The translations under genes and the position numbers were made by a program. The notes under the pieces were generated by a model. It saw nothing but the letters and a program-made list of their open reading frames with translations, searched no databases and had not been told where the DNA came from. This document shows positions 33,141 to 40,304 of a DNA stretch of 64,000 bases, one piece after another. The DNA is from Streptomyces endocoffeicus. Lineage in GTDB: Bacteria; Actinomycetota; Actinomycetes; Streptomycetales; Streptomycetaceae. Numbering within the stretch: the first letter of the stretch is position 1; every line of letters begins with the position of its first letter. The DNA lies in contig NZ_JAERRG010000020.1 in NCBI RefSeq assembly GCF_016741935.1, forward strand, positions 124,001 through 188,000. Reading direction: 5' to 3'.

Positions 33141-33983
33141 GTGGCGAACGGGGCAAAGGGTGCAAACCGCCGTTCCGGCGAGCCGTCGGACGAGCCGTCG
33201 GACGAGTCGCCGGGCGAGTCGCGGGAGATGTCGGCGGCGCCGGGGGCGACGGAGGCCGCGGAGCCGGTGGAGCCGGCCGGGTACGCCCCGGTGCCCGGTC
33301 TCGCCGCCGGGCTCGAGGCCGACCGGGCGCTGCTGGGGCGCACCAGCACGGCGGAGCGCGTCGCGGACATCCTGCGCGACCGCATCGCCGAGGGGTTCTT
33401 CCCGCCCGGCACCCGGCTGTCCGAGGACAGCGTGGGCGGGGCGCTCGGCGTCTCGCGCAACACCCTCCGGGAGGCGTTCCGCCTGTTGACCCACGAGCGG
33501 CTGCTGGTGCACGAGCTGAACCGCGGCGTCTTCGTCCGCGTCGTCACGGTGGACGACCTCAACGACATCTACCGCGTGCGCCGGCTCGTCGAATGCGCGG
33601 CGGTCCGCGGCCTGGGCGAGCCGCCGTACGAGGTGCGGGCGGTCGAGGCGGCGGTCCTGGCGGGCGAGCGCGCCGCGCGGGACCGGGCCTGGGAGGACCT
33701 GTCCACCGCCAATATCCGCTTCCACCAGGCGATCGTCTCCCTCGCCGAAAGCCCCCGGGCCGACGAACTGATGCGCGCGGTGCTGGCCGAGCTCCGGCTG
33801 GTCTTCCATGTCATGGCCGACCCCCGCCGCTTTTACGCCCCCTATCTGGTGCGCAACCGCCAGATCCTGGAGGTGCTCCAGGGCGGCGACGCGATGGAGG
33901 CCGAGCGGCTGCTCGCCTCCTATCTGGACGATTCCCAGGGGCAGTTGGCCGACGCCTACGGGCGGAAGATGTCCCGGCGATAG
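33141..33983 (+). CDS. GntR-family (FadR/FCD) transcriptional regulator
   Basis: 280 aa from a GTG with AGGGG five bases upstream; an ATG at 33228 is the alternative. A repetitive, acidic head (DEPSDEPSDESPGES) precedes the winged helix at about 70-140: TAERVADILRDRIAEGFFPPGTRLSEDSVGGALGVSRNTLREAFRLL. The FCD-type ligand domain follows (VRRLVECAAVRGLG, RFHQAIVSLAESPRADELM, RNRQILEVL). It diverges from pxpABC and precedes the DUF969 operon, and both have the same palindrome in their promoters. Probable repressor of the 5-oxoproline genes, with 5-oxoproline or a relative as inducer (inference). Confidence 0.9.
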   Translation: MANGAKGANRRSGEPSDEPSDESPGESREMSAAPGATEAAEPVEPAGYAPVPGLAAGLEADRALLGRTSTAERVADILRDRIAEGFFPPGTRLSEDSVGGALGVSRNTLREAFRLLTHERLLVHELNRGVFVRVVTVDDLNDIYRVRRLVECAAVRGLGEPPYEVRAVEAAVLAGERAARDRAWEDLSTANIRFHQAIVSLAESPRADELMRAVLAELRLVFHVMADPRRFYAPYLVRNRQILEVLQGGDAMEAERLLASYLDDSQGQLADAYGRKMSRR

Positions 33984-34038
33984 AGGTTTCCCAGCGGTAA
34001 ACGATCCGGCGGGGCCGGAACAAGTTCGTTTCAGGCTC

Positions 34039-34068
34039 TTGTCGGATCGTTGAACGAACGCCTAGCCT
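34039..34068 (+). promoter_or_regulatory. DUF969-operon promoter with the same operator
   Basis: TTGTCG (34039-34044), 18-nt spacer, TAGCCT (34063-34068). The spacer holds GATCGTTGAACGAAC (34045-34059), one base off the perfect palindrome before pxpA. The 23 bases from CTTGTCGG onward match the pxpA promoter read on its own strand at all but two positions. Confidence 0.7.
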
Positions 34069-34124
34069 CCGGTGCACTCTCCTCACGCCCCCCGTGAGGT
34101 CCTTGTGCGCGGAAGGCGGGACGC

Positions 34125-34847
34125 ATGATCGTTCTCCTTGGCGTCCTCGTGGTGATCCTCGGATTCGCCACACGACGCAACCCGTTGCTGGTGGTGGGGG
34201 TCGCCGGCATCGCCACCGGACTGCTGGCCGAGCTCTCGCCCCAGGAGATCCTGGCGGCCTTCGGTAACGGCTTCGCCTCCAGCCGCTCGGTGACGATCTT
34301 CGTCATCACCCTGCCCGTGATCGGCCTCCTGGAGCGTCACGGCCTCCAGGAACAGGCCCGTACCCTCATCGGCCGGCTCGGCAAGCTCACCACCGGCCGG
34401 TTCCTCGCCCTCTACCTGTTGCTGCGCCAGCTCACCGCCGCCCTCGGCCTCACCAGCATCGGCGGCCCGGCCCAGAGCGTCCGGCCCATGGTCGCGCCGA
34501 TGGCCGAGGGCGCCGCGGAGCGCCGCCACGGCCCGCTGCCCGAGCGGGTCCGCGAGCGCGTCCGCTCGTACTCCGCCAGCGCCGACACGGTCGGGCTGTT
34601 CTTCGGCGAGGACTGCTTCCTGGCCATCGGCTCGATCCTGCTGATCACCGGGTTCGTCAACACCACATACCACACCCATCTGGAGCCGCTCCAGCTGGCG
34701 CTGTGGGCCATCCCCACCGCCGTCTGCGCGTTCCTCATCCACGGCTTCCGGCTGCTGCGCCTGGACCGCTCACTGGACCACGACCTCGCCGCCTCCGGCG
34801 GCCGATCCGCTGCCGAGGGCAGCCGCACCGCGGAGGAAGCCAAGTGA
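34125..34847 (+). CDS. DUF969 membrane protein
   Basis: 240 aa. Hydrophobic segments at about 2-15 (IVLLGVLVVILGFA), 20-38, 55-75 (VTIFVITLPVIGLLE), 95-115, 165-185 (FFGEDCFLAIGSILLITGF) and 200-218, so an integral membrane protein. DUF969 and DUF979 genes occur as a pair next to pxp/pcp genes in many bacteria. A transporter for pyroglutamate or pyroglutamyl peptides is the common inference; no biochemical proof is claimed. Coupled to the DUF979 gene by a GTGA overlap. Confidence 0.88.
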   Translation: MIVLLGVLVVILGFATRRNPLLVVGVAGIATGLLAELSPQEILAAFGNGFASSRSVTIFVITLPVIGLLERHGLQEQARTLIGRLGKLTTGRFLALYLLLRQLTAALGLTSIGGPAQSVRPMVAPMAEGAAERRHGPLPERVRERVRSYSASADTVGLFFGEDCFLAIGSILLITGFVNTTYHTHLEPLQLALWAIPTAVCAFLIHGFRLLRLDRSLDHDLAASGGRSAAEGSRTAEEAK

Positions 34848-35812
34848 TCAAGGCGGAGTGGTTCTACTGGCTCGTCGGCGCCGTCTTCCTCGCCATGGCC
34901 GCCCAGATGGCCGTCGACCGCACCAACCCCAAGCGCCTCGGCTCGGCCGCCTTCTGGGGGCTGCTCGGCGGCTGCTTCTTCTACAGCAGCTGGGTGGTGG
35001 AGAAGAAGGCCCCGGCCGAACCGCTGGGCGTCGCCGTCCTCGCCATGGTCTGCCTGGGCGGCTTCCCGCTCACCGGGCGCGGTGTGCCGCGCACCACCAC
35101 GCCCGAGCAGCGCGTCGCATCGGCCGCCCGGCTCGGCAGCAAGCTGTTCGTCCCGGCGCTCACCATCCCGCTGGTCGCCGTCGTCTGCGCCTCGGCCGTC
35201 AAGCACTGGCACATCGGGGGCGAACCGGTCCTGGAGGCCGGCAGCGAGACCATCCTCGGCCTCGGCTTCGGCGCGATCGCCGGACTGCTGGTCGGCATGG
35301 TCGTGGTGCGGGAGCGGCGGCCCGCGGTGCCCCTGCACGCCGGCCGGAGCCTGCTGGAGTCGATGGGCTGGGCGCTGCTGCTGCCCCAGCTGCTCGCCGT
35401 GCTCGGCTCCGTCTTCCAGGAGGCGGGGGTCGGCACCCAGGTCGGCAAGATCACCGAACAGGTGCTGCCGGAGGGCCAGAAGTACGTCGCCGTGGCCGTC
35501 TACTGCGTGGGAATGGCCCTGTTCACCGTCATCATGGGCAACGCCTTCGCCGCCTTCCCGGTGATGACCGCCGCCATCGGCTGGCCCGTGCTCATCCAGC
35601 AGATGCACGGGGACGCGCCCGTCGTCCTCGCCGTCGGCATGCTGGCCGGTTTCTGCGGCACGCTCGTGACCCCCATGGCCGCCAACTTCAATCTGGTGCC
35701 CGCCGCCCTGCTGGAACTCAAGGACCAGTACGGGCCCATCAAGGCGCAGATCCCCACCGCCGGGGCGCTGTTGGTCTGCAACATCGCCATCATCTCGCTG
35801 TTCGCCTTCTGA
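34844..35812 (+). CDS. DUF979 membrane protein
   Basis: 322 aa from the GTG overlapping the previous stop. About eight to nine hydrophobic segments: WLVGAVFLAMAAQMAV, AAFWGLLGGCFFYSSWVV, GVAVLAMVCLGGFPL, LFVPALTIPLVAVVCASAV, ILGLGFGAIAGLLVGMVVV, GWALLLPQLLAVLGSVF, VAVYCVGMALFTVIMGNAF, VLAVGMLAGFCGTLVTPMA and ALLVCNIAIISLFAF. Forms a putative two-component permease with DUF969. Fourteen bases before pcp, so the imported substrate probably feeds pyroglutamate metabolism (inference). Confidence 0.88.
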   Translation: MIKAEWFYWLVGAVFLAMAAQMAVDRTNPKRLGSAAFWGLLGGCFFYSSWVVEKKAPAEPLGVAVLAMVCLGGFPLTGRGVPRTTTPEQRVASAARLGSKLFVPALTIPLVAVVCASAVKHWHIGGEPVLEAGSETILGLGFGAIAGLLVGMVVVRERRPAVPLHAGRSLLESMGWALLLPQLLAVLGSVFQEAGVGTQVGKITEQVLPEGQKYVAVAVYCVGMALFTVIMGNAFAAFPVMTAAIGWPVLIQQMHGDAPVVLAVGMLAGFCGTLVTPMAANFNLVPAALLELKDQYGPIKAQIPTAGALLVCNIAIISLFAF

Positions 35813-35826
35813 AGGGGGCCGCTGCT

Positions 35827-36471
35827 GTGACCCGCGTGCTTCTCACCGGCTTCGAACCCTTCGCGGGCTCGGCCGTCAACCCGTCGTGGCAGGCCGTGTC
35901 CCTCGTGGCCGCCGATCCGCCGTCCGGCACCGAGGCCACGGCCGTACGACTCGCCTGCGTCTTCGGCACCGCCCTCGAGGAGCTGGCCGCCGCCGTGGCG
36001 GCGGCCGACCCCGACCTGGTGCTGTGCGTGGGCCAGGCGGGCGGCCGTCCCGGTATCACCGTCGAGCGGGTCGCGATCAACGTGGACGACGCCCGGATAC
36101 CCGACAACGCCGGACGTCGGCCCATCGATGAACCGGTGGTCGAGGGCGGCCCCGCCGCCTACTTCGCCTCCCTGCCCGTCAAGGCGTGTGTCGCGGCCGT
36201 CCGCGAGGCCGGGATTCCGGCCGCCGTCTCACAGACCGCCGGAACGTTTGTGTGCAACCACGTCTTCTACGGTCTGGCCCATCTCATCGCCACCGAGCGG
36301 CCCGCCCTGCGCGGCGGCTTCGTCCACCTCCCGTACGCGCCCGAACAGGTCGTGGACGGCACCGAACCAGCACTGCCCGCCACCATGGCCGCCGACGCGC
36401 TGCGGGCGATCATCGGGGCGGCCGTGAGCACCCGGACCGATCTGCGCGTCGCCGAGGGGGCGACGCATTGA
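35827..36471 (+). CDS. pcp: Pyrrolidone-carboxylate (pyroglutamyl) peptidase I
   Basis: 214 aa, GTG start with AAGGGGG upstream. VLLTGFEPFAGSAVNPSW and GQAGGRPGITVERVAIN are family signatures. The catalytic triad is intact: Glu80 (TVERVA), Cys143 (GTFVCNHVFYGL) and His167 (GFVHLPYAPEQ), numbered as in the classical enzymes. It removes N-terminal 5-oxoproline from peptides in the cytoplasm, producing the substrate for the two 5-oxoprolinases encoded nearby. Cotranscribed with DUF969/DUF979. Confidence 0.96.
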   Translation: MTRVLLTGFEPFAGSAVNPSWQAVSLVAADPPSGTEATAVRLACVFGTALEELAAAVAAADPDLVLCVGQAGGRPGITVERVAINVDDARIPDNAGRRPIDEPVVEGGPAAYFASLPVKACVAAVREAGIPAAVSQTAGTFVCNHVFYGLAHLIATERPALRGGFVHLPYAPEQVVDGTEPALPATMAADALRAIIGAAVSTRTDLRVAEGATH

Positions 36472-36509
36472 GCGCTTACGAGCCGAACGCGGCGACCAAG
36501 CCGGATGGG

Positions 36510-37616
36510 ATGAATGAGCCGGACGAGCTGGATGGGATGAATGAGCTGAATGAGCCGGATGAGTCGGACGAGATGAATGAGCCGGACGGGACGGGGAGCG
36601 AACTCGGCCGGCACGCGGCCCGGTTCGCCGCCCTCGCCACCGCCAACGTCACCCGGGCCTACCCCAACGCCCCCGCGCATCTGCTGCGCGGGCCCGAGGA
36701 CCTGGTCGAGCCGCGCCGGTACCACCCCGCCTTCTACGGTTCCTACGACTGGCACTCCGCGGTCCACATGCACTGGCTGCTGGTCCGGCTGCTGCGCCGC
36801 TGCCCCGACCGCGTCCGCGCCGACGAGGTCACCGCCGTACTGGACGGGCACCTTACGGCCGATGCCCTCGCCGCCGAGGCGGACTATCTGCGCGCCCATC
36901 CCTCCTTCGAGCGCCCTTACGGATGGGCCTGGCTGCTCGCGCTGACCGCCGAGTGCCGGAGCCTGCCGGGGCCCGCGGGCGAGCGCTGGGCCGAGGCCCT
37001 GGAACCGGCCGCCGACGCCGTCCGCGCACTGCTGGGCGGATGGCTGGAACGCGCCACCTATCCGGTGCGGCACGGCGTCCACACCAACAGCGCCTTCGCC
37101 CTCGGCCTGGTCCTGGACAGCGCGGCCGCCGCGGGCCTTGAGGGGATCGTCGAACCGGTCACCGAGGCCGTCCTCGACTGGTTCGCCGACGACCGCGACG
37201 CCCCCGTCCACTGGGAGCCCTCCGGGCAGGACTTCCTCTCGCCCGCGCTCACCGAGGCCGAGACGGTCTGCCGGGTGCTGCCGGAGGAGGAGTTCGCGCG
37301 CTGGCTGGAACGCTTCCTCCCCGGCGTCGAATGGGGCGCGCCCGTCACCGTGCTCACCCCGCCCATCGTCTCCGACCCCGCCGATCCGCATATCGGTCAC
37401 CTCCTCGGCCTCATCCTCAGCCGGGCCGCCGCGCTCCGCCGCCTGGCCGCCGCCCTGCCGCACGGCGACCCGCGCGCGGACGTGCTGCGGACGGCGGCCC
37501 GTGACCATCTGGCCGCCGGGCTCCCGGCCACCGTCTCCGGGGACTTCACCGGCGACCACTGGCTCGCCACCTTCGCGGCGCTCGCCCTGGACGGACCACC
37601 GGCCGGTGAGCCGTAG
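36510..37616 (+). CDS. DUF2891 family protein
   Basis: 368 aa from ATG 36510. The frame also opens at a TTG (36468) overlapping the pcp stop, and other in-frame ATGs lie in the repetitive head (MNEPDELDGMNELNEPD), so the start is uncertain. Core: LATANVTRAYPNAPAHLLRGPEDL, HPAFYGSYDWHSAVHMHWLLVRLL, RPYGWAWLLALTAEC, RHGVHTNSAFALGLVLD and DFLSPALTEAETVCRVL, typical of DUF2891, an alpha/alpha-barrel-like family with conserved His and Trp. Function unknown. Its place at the end of the pcp operon suggests a link to pyroglutamyl or other peptide turnover. Confidence 0.82.
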   Translation: MNEPDELDGMNELNEPDESDEMNEPDGTGSELGRHAARFAALATANVTRAYPNAPAHLLRGPEDLVEPRRYHPAFYGSYDWHSAVHMHWLLVRLLRRCPDRVRADEVTAVLDGHLTADALAAEADYLRAHPSFERPYGWAWLLALTAECRSLPGPAGERWAEALEPAADAVRALLGGWLERATYPVRHGVHTNSAFALGLVLDSAAAAGLEGIVEPVTEAVLDWFADDRDAPVHWEPSGQDFLSPALTEAETVCRVLPEEEFARWLERFLPGVEWGAPVTVLTPPIVSDPADPHIGHLLGLILSRAAALRRLAAALPHGDPRADVLRTAARDHLAAGLPATVSGDFTGDHWLATFAALALDGPPAGEP

Positions 37617-37668
37617 ACTGACGGATCGGTGAGGTGCGGGGGACGCGCCGGTGTACGCGTGTGCACGC

Positions 37669-37710
37669 GCGGGGGACCTGGTGCGTCATGCGGGGGACCT
37701 GGTGTGTCAT
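37669..37710. repeat. Tandem 21-bp repeat before the condensin-like operon
   Basis: Two adjacent 21-bp units (37669-37689 and 37690-37710; each contains GCGGGGGACCTGGTG then YGTCAT) differing at one base. They lie 58 bp before the first gene of the operon, so could be iterated regulatory sites. Confidence 0.7.
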
Positions 37711-37767
37711 AGCGGGATCTCCGTGCCGTTTCGTACGTTGTCGGTGCGACCGCCTACTCTGTGCGAC

Positions 37768-39300
37768 GTGACATCTCCACCCCCGGGGGCCGCCGCGCCC
37801 CAGCTCAACACCGCTGAAGGGGCCGCCCGGCCGGCCCCGGGCCCGGCCGCCGACGAGGGCCTGGCCCGGCGGCTGCGCGCGCTCGCCTGCACCGCGCCGC
37901 TGCACGACCTGGACGCGCGCAAGGCCAACCTCGCGGGGGAGTACGGGGTGTACGCGATGGCAGAGGTCGCCCTCGCCGCGATCGACCTCGTCACGCTCCA
38001 CATGGACTTCGACACCGGCGCCGACCACGAGCAGATAGTGGCCAGGCTGCTGCCCCGGGTGGCGGCCCAGGCCCCCGGCCGCCCCGCCGCCGAGCACGAC
38101 CGGGTCGCCCGCTGGGTGCTGGAGAACCTGATCAACGTCGGCAGTGTGGACCGCGGCTTCCGCGCCGTTTATGGCACCTTCGGGCCCGATGGGGTGTATG
38201 TCCGCAGGGACTACGACTTCAAGCTGATCGAGGAGGTGCCGGGGCCCGGCGGCAGCGTCTATCTGCGCACCACCGACGAGGCGGTCAACGTCCTGGTCGG
38301 CGCCCTCGACACGGATGTCACCAGCGCCCAGATCGCCGCCGAGGTCAAGCTGGAGGTCCTGATCAGCCGGGGCCGCCTCGCCGACGCCCAACTCGCCGCC
38401 GAGCAGGCCCGCTACCGCACCGTGCAGTACTCGGAGACGCTGCGCCGCACCCTCGACGCCACCCGGCGGAACGTCCGCGCCGTCGACTGGCTGAGCACCG
38501 TCCCCGAGCTGATCAGCGAGGCGCTCGACCACGTCGCCGACCGCTACCGCCACGAGAACGCGATCCTCACCAATATCCGCAAGGCGCGCGACGAGGCCGA
38601 GAGCGCCGAGCACAAGCGGCGCGCCGCCGAGCTCGTCGACATCGTCAAGGACTGCATCCGGCGCCACACCCAGCTGCAGTCCCGGCTGCTGGAGGCCGGT
38701 CCGCTGTTCCGCGCCGAGCAGGACCGCCAGGCCTTCGCACCCCCGGCCCCGCGCTCCGGATACGACCTGTACGGACAGCTGCTGGCCCCCGTCCTCCCGC
38801 TGCCCCTCGAGCGCGCGGGCCGGGTCACCGACGCGTTCTTCGGCCGCGGCACGGGGCTGCGCACCCCGACCTCGGTGCGGATGAGCGACCTGGTCGAGAT
38901 GCTGCTCACCCCGCCCGTGGAGCGGGAGCACCTCGGCGCGGAGATGCCCGAGCCGGACCTCATCGCCACCCCCGACGACAGCCGCTTCAGTGAGGAGCAG
39001 CTGGCGGTGGCCATGGAGCTGCTCGAACTGCCCGCGGACGCCCCGCGGCGGCTGTCCGGGCTGCTCGCCGACGCCCGCCGCCGCGACCCCGATCTGCCCT
39101 ATCTGATCGCCCTCCTCGCCGTCCACGCCGCCAGCCCCCCGGTCGGCACCGCCTACCGCCAGGGCGAGCAGCGGCTGCTGTTCGCCGTGGACGACGGCAC
39201 CGACCTCGACGACCCCGAATTCGGCGGCGCCGACCTGATAGTGGGCACCGCCCTGCTGGACGCGGTCGGTATGGCGGCCGACCGCGCGGAGGTGGCGTGA
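37768..39300 (+). CDS. Putative kleisin-like subunit of an SMC-type complex (MksF/JetA-like)
   Basis: 510 aa from the GTG giving VTSPPPGAAAPQLN; a TACTCT -10-like hexamer 8 bases before it would make the message leaderless. The Pro/Ala-rich head (1-30) is followed by helical, winged-helix-like sequence (ANLAGEYGVYAMAEVALAAIDLVTLHMDF, VARWVLENLINVGSVDRGFRAVYG). A long charged coiled-coil (about 180-320: VLISRGRLADAQLAAEQARYRTVQYSETLRRTLDATRRN and RKARDEAESAEHKRRAAELVDIV) precedes a helical C-terminus. Size, position and layout match the MukF/MksF/JetA kleisin. The call rests mainly on operon logic (kleisin, KITE, SMC), not on a recognised motif. Confidence 0.6.
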   Translation: MTSPPPGAAAPQLNTAEGAARPAPGPAADEGLARRLRALACTAPLHDLDARKANLAGEYGVYAMAEVALAAIDLVTLHMDFDTGADHEQIVARLLPRVAAQAPGRPAAEHDRVARWVLENLINVGSVDRGFRAVYGTFGPDGVYVRRDYDFKLIEEVPGPGGSVYLRTTDEAVNVLVGALDTDVTSAQIAAEVKLEVLISRGRLADAQLAAEQARYRTVQYSETLRRTLDATRRNVRAVDWLSTVPELISEALDHVADRYRHENAILTNIRKARDEAESAEHKRRAAELVDIVKDCIRRHTQLQSRLLEAGPLFRAEQDRQAFAPPAPRSGYDLYGQLLAPVLPLPLERAGRVTDAFFGRGTGLRTPTSVRMSDLVEMLLTPPVEREHLGAEMPEPDLIATPDDSRFSEEQLAVAMELLELPADAPRRLSGLLADARRRDPDLPYLIALLAVHAASPPVGTAYRQGEQRLLFAVDDGTDLDDPEFGGADLIVGTALLDAVGMAADRAEVA

Positions 39301-39343
39301 TGACCGCGACCCATGAGTACGCCCCGCGCGAGGAGGTTCAGCC

Positions 39344-40228
39344 GTGACCGAGTACGACATCGACGAGATGACACCGCCGGACCCGGCCCCCGCCCCGGCG
39401 GCGGCCGGGCTGGCGCCCGCCGACGCGGCCGACGCCGCGCGGCTGGTGGCCTTCGGACTCCAGCCCAAGCTGCTGCCCGCGCGGGACGTCGAATACTCCG
39501 AGCTGCTGCGCCGGCACCGCGACGAACCGGCGTTCGCGCGCCTCACCGACGCCATCGCCGCCGGGCTCGGGCTCATCGTGCTGGAGGTGTCGACCCGCGC
39601 CGGAATGGCGGTGACCGCCGCCGAGGACTCCGTCTTCGCCGTCCGCATGGGCGACTACGCCCGCCGCGCCGCCACCGACTCCGCCGACCGCTTTCTGCAC
39701 GGTCTCGCCCATCTCGCCGTCGCCGCCCTGGCCTTCCCCCGCCCCGAGGACCTCGCCGACGACGGCTATATCGGCCGCGTCACCGTCAACGGGGTCGACG
39801 CCTTCGTCCGCCAGGCGTGCCGGCGGCTGGAGGAGCGCGCCGAGGAGCAGGGGGAGAACACCGACCCCACCACCGGTGCGCCCGGGCTGGAGTCCGCCTG
39901 GCGGGTCTACGCCCGGCGCAGCGCGACCGGCGCCACCAAGGACGCCCGCAGGCTCGCCGGTTCCACCACCGGCATCGTCGGCAAGGCCGCCGCCTTCCTG
40001 GTCGACTCCGGCTTCCTCCAGCGCACCGGGGACGAATCCGGCGGCACCTACCGCACGACCGCCCGCTACCAGCTCCAGGTGCGCGACATGGCGGCCTCCG
40101 CCGCCATGGCCGAGCTGCTGGAGCTCGGTGTCGTCCCCGTCAGCGACGGCGGCGCCACCCTGCTGCCCCCCGACCAGGGCGACGACCTCGACCTGGTGGC
40201 CGACGCCGGTCTCCCCTTCCACTCCTGA
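39344..40228 (+). CDS. Putative KITE-like subunit (MksE/JetB-like)
   Basis: 294 aa, GTG with AGGAGG seven bases upstream, 43 bp after the kleisin-like gene. Repeated winged-helix-type segments: EYSELLRRHRDEPAFARLTDAIAAGLGLIVLEVS, PEDLADDGYIGRVTVNGVDAFVRQACRRLEE and AAAFLVDSGFLQRTGDESGGTYRTTARYQLQVRDMAA. The acidic C-terminus ends DDLDLVADAGLPFHS. Small, soluble, placed between the kleisin-like and SMC-like genes as MukE/MksE/JetB are. A short 76-bp gap separates it from the ATPase gene. Confidence 0.6.
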   Translation: MTEYDIDEMTPPDPAPAPAAAGLAPADAADAARLVAFGLQPKLLPARDVEYSELLRRHRDEPAFARLTDAIAAGLGLIVLEVSTRAGMAVTAAEDSVFAVRMGDYARRAATDSADRFLHGLAHLAVAALAFPRPEDLADDGYIGRVTVNGVDAFVRQACRRLEERAEEQGENTDPTTGAPGLESAWRVYARRSATGATKDARRLAGSTTGIVGKAAAFLVDSGFLQRTGDESGGTYRTTARYQLQVRDMAASAAMAELLELGVVPVSDGGATLLPPDQGDDLDLVADAGLPFHS

Positions 40229-40304
40229 ACCCCGACTGAACCCCGACGCCTGGCCCCCACCCGCCCGACACCACCACACCTTCCGACAACGAGAGTCCGC
40301 CGCC

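Noticed and set aside
32961..33809. N-terminal extension of PxpA
   Set aside because: It runs through the operator and the GntR gene; PxpA homologues start at the SIDLNADLGE region.
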